Shown piece after piece: positions 51,130-60,857 of a stretch of 64,000 nt of DNA; position 1 is the first letter of the stretch, and every line of letters begins with the position of its first letter. The stretch is from Spirogloea muscicola (taxonomy: Eukaryota; Streptophyta; Zygnematophyceae; Spirogloeales; Spirogloeaceae). The stretch covers positions 393,841 through 457,840 of the forward strand of contig WELB01000087.1 in assembly GCA_009602725.1 (NCBI GenBank), written 5' to 3'. Made by a program: the position numbers and the translations under genes. The notes under the pieces are model-generated. The model saw only the letters and a program-made list of their open reading frames with translations, was not told where the DNA came from and ran no database searches.

Positions 51130-53847
51130 TCAATCCTTGGCATCGGTGATGCCGCCATTTGTGATCTGGTAAGTGCACTCAGCCTCAGGTAGGCTTGGAG
51201 CATCGTACACCTTGCAGATCCGCTGCTCACCTTTCCCTTTTCTCAGCATAAGCCTCACAGTCGAGGCGTGGGCAAGGACATGCCCACCTGCCGGCTTCTT
51301 CGGATCAGCAACAAATGTTCCACCACCAGGGTCAGCAATTACTGCAAATAATGGATAAGGAGGTCAGAAGCCTGCAGCTCCTGTCAGTGCAGGCTTGGTA
51401 AAAGAAAGCGTCCAATCGCATAGGCAATGCTTGATGCACACCTTGGTTGGTTATGAACACTGCCACATTGAACTCCTCAGCAATTTTTATCAGCCTAGAG
51501 AGCATCTGCGCCATTTTTTGCTGCAAACGTGATGTGCCTCAGTAACACTGCTGCGCCTGAAAATTACGCTGTCACTGTCAGTTCCAGCCCAAGCAGCACT
51601 TCTATTGTGGTCTCACATACCTGGCGCTCAGCAAGCTCTCCACGTCCCGAGAAGTCAACGCGGAAGAGAGCTGTGATTGAGTCAACTACCTGCAAGGTCA
51701 CTGAGTGAGAGCTTGTTGAAGAGCACGTCAGTAGCAGATGTAAAGGCTTCTGTGCAAGCACTTCTTGACTATGCATACGGCAGGCAGCCACGCAGGTCAA
51801 AAAATGTACCAGGAGCTTGAAGGGTTCCTCCGACATTTTGGCAGCCAATCCTAGGAGAAGGTTGAATTGGTGTTCATGTGTGTACGCTCTAGCATACACT
51901 ATCTGAGGATTTCCAGAGGCAGTTGACCAGTATCATTGTCAGATACTCCTACAAGGTACATCGAACTCTAAACCTCTCCACAGAAGGTGTCACACGAAGG
52001 TCTGCTCAAAGTGCTTACATTGTCAAGCACAGCACTCGCATCCAAGCCAAATCTTTCTGCAATTGGCACAATGCGCTCTGGACGGCTGCGGGTAGCTAAG
52101 GCAAGAGTGACAGTGCCAACTATTACGGAAGGACTTTATGTAGAGGCTTGAGATGCTATGAAGTATACAAGTACTTCACACTCATCAAAAGGCCACAGAG
52201 CATGGAGCGTTGATGGGAAGTGACAGACATCGTAGCATGTCTCGCACTAACTCGTTAGAGGATACAAAGTTCCTTCGGTGTCCACGTATGCAACCTTGCC
52301 ATTACCTCCATTCATTGACAAAGGCAGCTGGCACAATTGAAGATGTTGCTCAGCAGCAATGATCATATCTCAATGATGCACGAACAGTGATGGGACAATC
52401 AAGTCCACAGCACATTCTTGTCAGCAGAAAATATTGCAGCCACGAGAGAAGCATGACAAGAGGATGGCTCTGTACTTGGGTTGACACACATAATGGGTGT
52501 GCAATCTGTGTCTTTCCAGTCCTGCACAGTGGAGAGACATCGTTTGCGAGACGAGGGGTCTCAAGAATGGAAATCGTTCCAGTGAAACTTTTACCAAGCA
52601 CATGCAGAGGCACAAGATACATGCTTGCACACCATGCAATGTATTTCAGCAACATTTCATCTCCAGCTTAATCTCTCAAAAATTGTGGCACTTGGCAAGA
52701 GTCCAGGGAGCTAGCTTAGTACCTGAACTCGCCAAATGCTTCTGTGATAGACATGGTTTCAATACCTCCTACACAGATGCGAAATATGCTTATATATTGA
52801 AATAGATCATTTACAGCAGTACTACAATACTATAAAAGCGGCCACACAATATTGCCCATGTGGCACGAGGATGCCAACCAGCAAGCCCTTACCTCCGAGC
52901 AACTCATCGAATGCTGAACTTCCTGTGGTTATTTTGACGACTGCTTTTCTCTGGACGGGGCCATTGAAGCAGATCTGAGGGCCTATGCTTATGCTTCAAA
53001 CCTCAGCCTTCTGTATAAATGCAACGATGCCGTGCTAAATGGCTCCCAGAATGCAATTAAACAGCTGACCTTATGCTTACTAACTTTGTCTGGACTAACC
53101 TTGTGCAGTATTTCGGTGCCTGTTGAGTAACCAAGGTTCTGCCACAGACGCAAATTGAGTGTCATGGACAGGTGTAACAGGTTTTAACAGGTTGCAAAGA
53201 GCGTAAGCAACGAAAAGCAGAGAAGAAAAACAGAATCTGCCTTACACGCATACAGCAGCATGGCAAGGTGGAACTTACAACCAGCTTCTCTGAAGCTTCC
53301 AGGATCTTGTCGACCTTTGCTTCTGAGAGACCCTTAATGTTGCAAAGAGCCTGAAATAACGGTGGGCGAAGAATAAGAGGCCTTCAGTCTCAGGCCAACT
53401 ACTCAACGATACAATGCAAAGCCAATAAGACATTCTCGTCAGTAAAGACTTTCCTGCTTGTGCCTTCAAGCGTCTAGTGACTAACGAAAGTCATGATATT
53501 CCAGCTAGATTACACCTTCTTGGTTCTCATCATTAGTCCATTGCATGTGAAGATGCCAGCCTCCTGCAGCTTCTTGACATCGCCAGCATTTATACCATGC
53601 GCAGTCACTGCGAATCAAGAATGAAGATGCAGTCATCGCCTGTCCGGGCATGCGCCGTCGTGGATGAGGTGTTGGACGTAGGGCATCATACATGCAAAAT
53701 TGGAATCGTTAATTGGAGGGGCTATATCAAGTTCTGAGAGGCTCGGAGCCAGTAAGATCGTGCTATACGCTTGTCAATGGGCTCGAAGCAGTCTTCCTCC
53801 TCGTCCGACTCGTGCTTGAGGCCCTTGTCTTCCATTTGCGCGGCCAT
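51130..53847 (-). CDS. DMC1: Meiotic recombinase DMC1
   Basis: RecA-family strand-exchange protein used only in meiosis. Exon 1 (53847-53769) reads [20 protein letters not shown], then FEPIDK. It splices to [20 protein letters not shown] and [10 protein letters not shown] (53622-53515), then the helix-hairpin-helix segment [20 protein letters not shown] (about 53340). [11 protein letters not shown] and [16 protein letters not shown] lead into Walker [17 protein letters not shown] (about 52505). [15 protein letters not shown] (about 52300), [20 protein letters not shown] (about 52060) and [20 protein letters not shown] with MSEEPFKLL follow. Walker B lies in [47 protein letters not shown] and [20 protein letters not shown] come next. 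The last exon (51341-51130) ends [21 protein letters not shown] and the [13 protein letters not shown] block identify DMC1 rather than RAD51. All motifs are intact. Confidence 0.95.
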
Positions 53848-54041
53848 GGATGAAGACAGGTCAGCCGCGCGCGGCTGCCAGCGCCTGGCCGGTCCCAGTA
53901 GGCCTCCGGGCTGATCACGTCGCAAGGCCAAGCGGACTGACTGGCGGGCCAGCAAATTGGCCACCGGAGCAACGGCGCCTGCCAGGCAAGCGGCGGCAGC
54001 GCAGAGATGCGCAGGCGTCAGGCAAGTACGTGCGCCAGATC

Positions 54042-54073
<32 letters not shown>

Positions 54074-54300
54074 GTACCTCCAGGCCGGGCGCGGTGCTGA
54101 CGATGGGCGGGAGAACGAGCTGGATCTCAGCCGGTCAGTCCAGCGGGCCCGCCAGTGGCCCTGCAGGCCCGCCACCGTGGGCTGGGGAAGAACTAAATGC
54201 TGTTGTTGCCCGTCGAATCGGTCTGCATCGGACGGCATTTGTACGACCCGCATCTGGGAGCCTGATCCGGCCCGTCCCGGCGCGCCCGCCCGAAGGGAGA
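53848..54300. promoter_or_regulatory. DMC1 upstream region with GGC tract
   Basis: The 5' region of DMC1 contains a perfect GGC run at about 54042-54071 and GC-rich frames on both strands without recognisable products. The reading frame is open a little upstream of the chosen ATG (LSSSMAAQ), so the start could be slightly earlier. Retroelement sequence begins at about 54300. Confidence 0.4.
54040..54072. repeat. GGC trinucleotide run upstream of DMC1
   Basis: About ten consecutive GGC/CGG units, roughly 200 bases upstream of the DMC1 start codon. Confidence 0.8.
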
Positions 54301-55164
54301 ACAGCTGTTCCAGATTGACAGCAATGGCTGTGAGAGGCCAGCCCAAAGTTTTGGACAAGGTCTGAAAGGGCCGGATGGCGGCAAAAAGCAGGATCTTAGT
54401 CTACAAAGACGTCAGCAAGTGGGCTCTCAGTAAGCTCTAGTCAGTACAGTGCAAGTCAGAATAATCGAAGGGCCCGGGGCCAGCTGAGGGCGGGCGGACG
54501 CAGCCGGAGCGAGAAGTGAGCTATTCCTAAGGAGGCAAGGGCTGTGAAACGGCAGCCTGGAGGAAAAGGCCGAAGGTGCCAAGAAGCGCTAAGAACGTAG
54601 CTAAGCCAAATACTATGTAGGACTATCATTTAGTAACCTCTACTTAGCAGCCGCTAATCAGAAAAACTAGCCGTCGGGAAGAAAGAAGGAAAGCAAGTGG
54701 CTCTCCGGAGGAGGCGATGGCTATAACAAGCCAGTCCAAAAGGATTTGCAGGGTCTGAGGGGCCCAAAAGCGCTGAAACGCTTAATCAAAAGGAGCAAGG
54801 AAGCAATCCCTTGACCGAAAGCCAGAGGCTGCAGCTAGAGCACGGCCAGCACGCAGGTGCAGAAGTAAACATGTAACAAATTAAGCTCTTCCAAACGGGG
54901 CGAGGATGTGAAAGGCCAGCCCAGAAAGAATGAGGTCCAAAGGGCTGTAAGGCGCTAAAATTTCACAGCTATGCCAGAATTTTCTGGCTTAGCTGTGAAG
55001 AGCTTAGTAACACCAAGTCAGCAGCCGCAAGTCGGAGTAACTTGCAGCTGGAAAAGAGGCACCCCGATGAGACCGCGACAATACCCACTAGCAGCCAAAG
55101 CGCGGACCCGCAAGTGCATTGCATGAGCTTGGGACCACTGAAGGAAATGGATAGCAGAAGAAAG
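54301..55164 (-). repeat. Series of diverged retroelement 3'-UTR fragments
   Basis: Recognisable blocks include 54309-54365 (AGCAATGGCTGTGAGAGGCC, GGACAAGGTCTGAAAGGGCC), 54530-54660 (TAGTAACCTCTACTTAGCAG) and 54712-54770 (GAGGCGATGGCTATAACAAG). Others are 54795-54865 (GCCAGAGGCTGCAGCTAGAG, ACGGCCAGCACGCAGGTGCA) and 54890-55030. The same blocks occur in the same order in other copies, but here they are separated by unrelated sequence. This suggests repeated insertion of short 3' ends. Confidence 0.6.
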
Positions 55165-55569
55165 CGCGGCCAGATTGACTGGTGGCTGGGAAAGGCCAGC
55201 CCAAAGGAATGGACAAGGTCTGAAGGAGACGGAGTGCGAAGGACTAGGACTAAGACATCAGCCAGGGAACGCTCAGCAACCTCTAGTCAGGAGATGCAAG
55301 TCTGAGTAGCTAGCCGGCGGAAAGACGTCGCCCTGACGGAAGCGGGAGGCCGCCGCCAAAGCTCGGCCTGCACGCGAGTGAACCGCGAAGGCAAGGGACC
55401 GCTGCATCGAGATGGCCAAACTTATTCGGAAGACTTGAGCGAGGGACCGGGCGACATTGAAGCCGGGCTGCTCGCCCTGCTGCCCGAGGCGGCGGGCCGC
55501 TGCACGCCGCGCAAGACGGTGAATATATGCTGGCTGGCGGATAGCCGCATGCGGAACACCTGGGTACAC
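55165..55569 (-). repeat. Non-LTR retrotransposon 3' end
   Basis: Minus-strand residues RLGQQGEQPGFNVARSLAQV, FRISLAISMQRSLAFAVHSR and AGRALAAASRFRQGDVFPPA end in LLTRGC, followed by the shared 3' untranslated block down to about 55165. It is very close to the copies at 14531-15016 and 49325-49743. Bases 55560-55620 repeat part of the coding tail (GTGAAGCCGGGCTACTCACC), so a second, more diverged fragment is joined at its 5' side. Confidence 0.75.
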
Positions 55570-56002
55570 GACCCGGCAGCGGTGAAGCCGGGCTACTCAC
55601 CTTGCTGTACCTGCCTCTCACCTGCCGACGATCAATGGCCCGCCGTGCTTGCCGCCCGTCCAACAGGATTTGGGCCGGGGACGAGGGATTCGGCAAGCTC
55701 GCGGGCGGGGAGGTAGGGCGGCGAGGGAGGCGGGAGGTACATCGAACGATGTCCCCGCTTTCACAATGTGCTCAGCATGTCCACCCTGGCACCCACGAGA
55801 GCGGTGCCGGCCGGGGGGGGGGGTTCAGCTCAAGCTTGCTCCTGAGGTCCAATTCCCACCCGGTTGGTCGATCATACTTTCTTTCGACCGCCGGGTCAGG
55901 GGGGCGGTCGCCGCCACGGAGGCCGGGGCCGCCTGCACGTGCAGAACCGCCCCCAAGCCACGCCAGGTCGGACTGGCTGCCCGGCGCGCCTGCGCAGCAG
56001 CT
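55570..56002. other. Repeat-flanked region, no gene
   Basis: It starts with a partial second copy of the retroelement tail (to about 55625). It then contains a run of nine G (55811-55819) and GC-rich frames without a recognised product. The minus-strand frame that starts in the trihelix gene ends here at 56003. Confidence 0.4.
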
Positions 56003-56822
56003 TCAAACCCCAGCAGCAGCGCCGCCGCCTGCAGCCTGGTTTAGAAGAAAGAGCTCGCCCATTGAGAATAGGGGCTGGAAAAACCAGCCCGAAAAAGAAT
56101 GAACAGAGTACGAGAAGGGGGCCTGGTTTAGCGCCCCCGCAGGGGCAAGCTCCCACTTCCCGCTGCCGACCAGGCCTGCAGGCATGGCGCCCGAGCGGAG
56201 GCTGATGTGCTGCATCATTGCCACAGTCCTGGCCTGCTGGCACCTGCGCTCGACGGAGGCGGAGGCTGAGGCGGAGGCGGAGGCGTCGGCGGAGGCAAGG
56301 CGTGCTGTAGTGCAGACGTTCGGCAACGATCTCTGATATGAGTCGATGATGTCGAAGACCTCGGCGGCACTGCCGCGAAGGCTTGATGCCCCCTCGCCGC
56401 TCGTGCCCCTCTTCCTCTTCTCCTCCTTGTAGAGTTTGTCGAGGTGCTTGTATTTCTGCCGGCAGGCTTCGTTGTCCTGGTTGAAGCTTGGATGCTTCTC
56501 GACGATGGTGTCGCGGATTTGCTTCCATCCGGCCCTTGGCCTGAAGGAGACGAGGCGGTGAGTGGTTCAGTGACACCGGTGTCGCGGAAGACCGGCCGCA
56601 GCGATGACGCAATAGTGCAGCCCGGTGCTCACCTTGCCTGACCGGGCCGCTCTTCTTGGCCAGCTCCGCGGCTCCCTTAGCGTGCATGAGCGAGACAACC
56701 CATTCATGTCTCCATGCGCCCCTGCCATCATCCCTGGAGCTGCTGCCTGCGCCAGCACTACGGTCCCGCACTTGCTGCTCGCGAAGGTTTACGTTGGGGC
56801 TGATGGTGCGCAAAGGCTCCAT
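56003..56822 (-). CDS. Trihelix/SANT-like DNA-binding protein, possibly transposon-derived
   Basis: Two exons give 240 residues if a GC-AG intron is accepted: 56822-56638 and 56540-56003. The reading crosses as KKSGPVRPRAGWKQIRDT. Exon 1 has helix 1 (WRHEWVVSLMHAKGAAELAK). Exon 2 has helices 2 and 3 (GWKQIRDTIVEKHPSFNQDN, EACRQKYKHLDKLYKEEKRK) with the tryptophan and cysteine spacing of Myb/SANT-like trihelix domains. A short linker (EVFDIIDSYQRSL) and an alanine/serine repeat (ASADASASASASASV) follow. The normal GT donor six bases away would break the frame, so the alternative is a frameshifted pseudogene. The last 40 residues are read from retroelement sequence (56041-56125). Such domains occur in transcription factors and in partner proteins of Harbinger-type transposons; the choice is open. 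Confidence 0.55.
56041..56125 (-). repeat. Retroelement 3'-UTR fragment at the 3' end of the trihelix gene
   Basis: GAGCTCGCCCATTGAGAATA, then GGGCTGGAAAAACCAGCCCG and AAAAAGAATGAACAGAGTAC match 48228-48295 and 18095-18140. The trihelix reading frame passes through it, so the C-terminus has either been formed from the repeat or the true stop lies elsewhere. Confidence 0.65.
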
Positions 56823-57074
56823 GCCCCCGCGCGCCGGAGTGCGGCCGCCGGCTGGCGCTTTTGGCGCTGGTGGCGGTGGCAGCGACGGCGAGGTGCTGTT
56901 GCCCTTGTCGCAGGCTGCGCCCGGCGCGTCAGCTGCTGCTATGGCAGCCACCGGCTGCAGCTGCCCCGCCGACTGCGGCTGTCCGGGGACTGCGCGGCCT
57001 TGGCGATCAGGCTGGCGCTGAGACAGCGCTGCAGGCCCAGAGCTGCCGGGAGGGGGGCGGGAGGGCGCGCAACC

Positions 57075-57600
57075 TCGCTTCTGATCAGGAAACCAAAGCG
57101 GCTGCTGATATTAAAGAATCGGCTGTAAACTGCCAGCCAGATCAGGAGAGGGGGGAGAGAGGCGGGGGCGAAGGATAGAGAGAAGGCGCGCGGGGCGCAT
57201 GAAATGAATGGAGGCCAATTCAAGCCGACACATTGTTCAGGCAGAGTTTAGGGCAAACTAAACAGGGCTACATAATACGGAAAGAAGGGGGTTGGGGGGG
57301 GTGCCAGCTGTGCCTTTCCACCTTCTTTCTGGGCAGGCCGGGCAGCCTTCTTGGGGTCCACAGGGGTCCACAGGGGTGGACGGGGGGGGTGGTCAAGATT
57401 GGGCCCTCCTTGGGAGGAACAAAGAACGAGAAGGGGGCCAGAGGAAGCCAGAGGAAGCGCTAAGAAACCAAAGCACACAAAGAAAGAAAAAGAAAGAAAG
57501 CAGCTACAAATTACTCAGTAACCCCTGCTAAGCAGCCGCAAATCACAGAGGCTAGGGTCCTGGAAGTGGGTCCCCTGGACAGAGCCAGAGTGGGAGGAGG
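57075..57600 (-). repeat. Retroelement copy, including the near-identical repeat
   Basis: It comprises the 57075-57250 portion, related to 480-535, 17845-17890 and (inverted) 61180-61230, and the 57417-57588 portion, almost identical to 48271-48435. The two portions are separated by a G-rich spacer. The second portion has AAGAAAGAAAAAGAAAGAAAG where the other copy has a shorter form, which is the main difference. Confidence 0.7.
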
Positions 57601-58004
57601 GCCCGATTTCGACCTCCCTCGTGGCAATCGGCGCCGTTGGCTCCTGTAACGGGGGCAAAAGGCGTCCTGGTCAGCGTCCGATGTGGCGCCTCCGTGGCGG
57701 GTGACCGCGACCGGGCGCGCAATGTCGTGAGCCCCCGGTCGTTCCATTCACCGCGCGACACGTAGCCCTCGGCGCGGCCGACCGATCCAGTGCAAATCGG
57801 GCCTGACAGTCACATGTAGATGGTCAGCCTAACGCCGGCGGGACAGAATCCTCGCAGGTGGGAACGGGGGCCTGGGGGCGTAGTGGCGGGCCCCCTGCAG
57901 CCGCCGAACCCCCCACCTGCCCCGCCCAGGCGGCGCCCCCCGTGCCCCCCTCCTCCACTCGGCGCCAGCTGGGCAGCGGCGCTGGANCTCTCTCTCTTTC
58001 TCTC

Positions 58005-58145
58005 TAGCTCGCTCGCTCACTCTCTCTTCCTCTCTCTCCACGCCCAGCTATACGCGGTGTTGCAGTGCTTCAAGGCTCGCTCACTCCTCTCCCTCTCTCT
58101 TCCTCCACCCAGCTATAAGGGGTGTTGCGGTGCTTCAATGCTGCC
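58005..58145 (+). promoter_or_regulatory. Duplicated CT-rich promoter with two TATA-like boxes
   Basis: A 66-70 base unit occurs twice in tandem: a CTCGCTCAC..CTCTCT pyrimidine tract, then CCCAGCTATA and GGTGTTGCGGTGCTTCAA(T/G)GCT. Copy 1 has CCCAGCTATACGCGGTGTTG (58045-58064) and copy 2 has CCCAGCTATAAGGGGTGTTG (58110-58129). CTATAAGG is a plausible TATA box about 95 bases before the LRR start codon. The pyrimidine tract resembles the Y-patch of plant core promoters. Confidence 0.5.
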
Positions 58146-58212
58146 CAGAAGCTAGTGCGCACACAGTGTCCTTACTGAGGCCAGCTCTTTCGACTTCCTC
58201 TTTGTCCAACCC

Positions 58213-59858
58213 ATGGCTCGTCGAGCAGCAGGAGGCCTGCTGGCGATGGCTGTCCTAGCTGCCGGCGCCCTCCTGGCAGCGGCAACAACTGCGCCAGGGG
58301 ACATTGCGGCTCTGCAGGCATTCAAAGGAGGAATACAGTGGGACCCACTCGGCTTCCTGGCTTCGTGGAAGTTCGCCAACTCCGACCCCTGTGATGCCAG
58401 CTTCACGGGCGTCACCTGCAGCGGGACTTCACAAGTGAGCCCCCTTCTTGCCTCCCGCCCCCACCACCTCCCCTCTCCCCTCCTCGCGTCCCCCTCTCTG
58501 TCATTCTTCCGCTTTCCTCCAACGACTTCCACCCCTTCACAACTCCCAGGATTCGAGCCCCCTCTTCGCCTTATTGTGCCTCAGTCCATGGGCCTCTGAC
58601 GCAGCTTGCAACGAGAAGCTTTTTTGTGCTGATGCTGTCCTCTCGTGGTGCATGGGATCAGGACGTCGGGCGGCGTGTCACCAATCTCGTGCTGCGCGGG
58701 CAGCGCGACCAGGGGTTCTTCATGCAGGGCAGCATCGCTGGCGTGGCGGGCCTGACTGCGCTCAGGACGCTCGACCTCAATGGCAACGCGCTCACGGCGT
58801 CACTGACCAGCCTTAGCCCACAGAGCAGCACATCATATCTTCCCCTCAGTGTCCGCCCCCTCGGTACAACCGAGCATTGAGACCCTGCCAAGAGCGCGAT
58901 ACTAAGAGAGATGCAGGAAGAGGACTGGGGGACTGAGGATGCGGAGGGGAAGGAGAACAGGAAGCAACATAAAGATAAACTGGAATGAGGGGCACGACAC
59001 TCAACAACCCTCGGCTCATGTGGCTGCTTGGCTTCTGTGCACAGATCAATGGGCCTATCCCGGCGTGGATGGGCGCACTGCCGTCGCTGTCCAATTTGAC
59101 ACTCTCGCGCAACCAGCTGAGCGGGGCCATCCCCAACTTCACAGGGGCGGGCCAGCTCAGCACGCTGCTCCTTGATCACAACAAGCTCACTGGCGGCGTA
59201 CCGCCTAAGTGCGTGCCATGTACCAGCTCAATATTGCAGGCTACTGTTGCCCTTTGTCCTGCTCCAGCAGCGAAGACGGGAGCAGGTCCACCAAGCGCAG
59301 CACTGCCGATGCCAATGCTGTCTACTTTTTTGTAGCTCTGCAATCTCAGAAGCCCGAGCTCGTTGGGGACGCGCTTTGAGGCTCCCAATGTGCTGTCGAC
59401 TGTGCAGCCTGGGCGGGCTGCCGCTCCTCGTGCTGGACCTGAGCTTCAACCAGCTGGCTGGGCCGCTGCCGGCGGCCTTCGCCACAGGCGTCTCCGCCAG
59501 CTTCTTCCTCTACTCGCTGAACCTCTCCGACAACCAGCTCACGGGGCCGCTGCCGGCGTTTCCGGCGGGCCGCGCGGGCTTCGGGCTGCCCTTCGACCTC
59601 CGCAACAACTTCTTCTACGGCTCCGCCGCCGGCGATGTCTTCGAGCTCTTCACCGGCAACTGCGCTGCCACTGGGATGCAGCGCAATGCGACCGATTGCG
59701 CGGCATTCTGCGGCCTCGGGAGCGCCGGCGGCTCGTGCGGCGGCCACGGCGTCTGTACTCGCACCACTGACGGCGCGCAGAAGAACAACTGCGCCTGCGA
59801 CGCCGGCTTCAAGCCGGGCAAGCTCGCCAACGGCGCGCCGACCTGTGTCTCCTGTTAG
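58213..59858 (+). CDS. Secreted leucine-rich-repeat protein with EGF-like C-terminus
   Basis: Exons: 58213-58434, 58662 to about 58850, 59045-59208 and 59408-59858. The protein opens with a clear signal peptide (MARRAAGGLLAMAVLAAGAL). The plant LRR N-terminal cap follows (ALQAFKGGIQWDPLGFLASW; DPCDASFTGVTC). LRR units of the plant extracellular type come next: LTALRTLDLNGNALT, GPIPAWMGALPSLSNLTLSR, NQLSGAIPNF, LPLLVLDLSFNQLAGPLPAA and LYSLNLSDNQLTGPLPAF. It ends with CAAFCGLGSAGGSCGGHGVC and NCACDAGFKPG, an EGF-like cysteine pattern, and has no transmembrane or kinase domain. It is probably an extracellular or cell-wall protein used in binding or adhesion. The donor of exon 2 is uncertain; 58850 keeps the frame but is a weak site. 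Confidence 0.8.
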
Positions 59859-60469
59859 CTGCTCGCCGACCACCTAGGCAGTACCGATGCTACTACCACT
59901 CCTTGCTCCTTGTCCATCCAGGTCCCCAATTGGACCTCGAGTCTCACTAATTTGCACTAATCTGCACATACCCTCCCCAACAATTTTGTTGGCAAGTCCC
60001 ACTCTTTCAACCATACACAAATACGCTCGAAGCATGCCAATTTCTAGTTGCAAGGAATTCTTGTACTATGGAATTTGGAACGACTGCTCTGTGCAAATAA
60101 ATGCGCACAGCGGTGACCACTTGTGCCCCATGCTGTTGTAGGCTAAATCTGATGGGGTCAGCCGCAGATTGTCCTTGTCAACGGCCTTTCACGTATCATC
60201 GCTTTGTTCTCTTGGCACTTCTGGTAAACCCCTGCCAACTCTGACCTCATTGTATTTCCAATGTCGGTCGGATTCTCATAACAGCTGATAAGATTCTCAA
60301 GAACCCCTATGTCTCCAAATAAATAGCTTCTTTATAATATGATTACAACCACGCTACTCAACCCCCATGCCAAGTGCCACCTGCAACTCCTGGTGCATGT
60401 GGTGGACTAGCTCAGGAGTCAATAGCCGCTTTCCTGCCACCTTTCTCTACCAAGTGTGTAACGAATGCT
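59859..60469. other. 3' flank of the LRR gene
   Basis: Two AATAAA-type signals are visible, GCAAATAAATGCGC (60095-60108) and CCAAATAAATAGC (60316-60328). The first is about 240 bases after the stop and is a good candidate for the polyadenylation signal. No gene or repeat was recognised. Confidence 0.5.
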
Positions 60470-60840
60470 GTGGATCGCCAAGCCCGGGCTGCCGGCGGCG
60501 CAAGGAAAAGCGGGAGGCATTGGGATGGGGCCGCAACGGTAAAACTGAGCAACGGTTACTGCCGGGGCAAGGGTCCAGGGGTCCGAGGTTGGGTGAAGAA
60601 CTCACCCCCTCTCCCATCTCGGGTGCCCCCTTTATAGCCCGACGGACTGCGAGCCCGGCCATACGGGCCCGGGTGGGATGTTCGGCACCCAGTCTCTCGT
60701 TGATGACCCGTCCACGACCTGTCGACGGCTATCAACGGCTACCACCCGACAATCTACCCGTCACTCGCAGCTGACGGTCACTACCCCCAGGCTATCGTCA
60801 GCCGTCTATCATCCCCGTCAATACTAACGGCTAACAATGC
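60455..60840 (-). mobile_element. Candidate solo LTR
   Basis: Read on the minus strand this about 380-base stretch starts TGTTAGCCGTTAGT and ends ..ATTCGTTACACA. It therefore has TG..CA ends with short imperfect inverted termini (TGTTA / TTACA). It contains a TATA box, GGGCTATAAAGGGGG, about two fifths of the way along (plus 60628-60642), as a promoter LTR would. No second LTR, primer-binding site or gag/pol frame lies nearby, and I could not identify a target-site duplication. Confidence 0.35.
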
Positions 60841-60857
60841 CGTCAAGGCATTGTTAG
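60829..60857. repeat. Perfect 11-bp inverted repeat
   Basis: CTAACAATGCC and GGCATTGTTAG flank a five-base loop (GTCAA). The hairpin lies exactly at the presumed outer end of the candidate LTR. It could be an LTR-end inverted repeat or an RNA or cruciform structure. Confidence 0.7.

Larger units (their letters stand above)
56823..58212. other. Intergenic region with retroelement blocks and the LRR gene promoter
   Basis: Bases 57075-57250 hold a retroelement 3' region (AATCGGCTGTAAACTGCCAG; GGCCAATTCAAGCCGACACA). Bases 57417-57588 hold the near-identical copy of the 48271-48435 segment. Bases 57355-57376 repeat GGTCCACAGG twice. Bases 57590-57980 are GC-rich without a recognised gene. A single N lies at 57987, and CT-rich promoter-like sequence follows to the LRR start. 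Confidence 0.5.

Noticed and set aside
55896-56951. 351-codon minus-strand frame over the trihelix gene
   Set aside because: Its first part is exon 1 of the trihelix gene, but the second half is out of frame with the recognisable helices.
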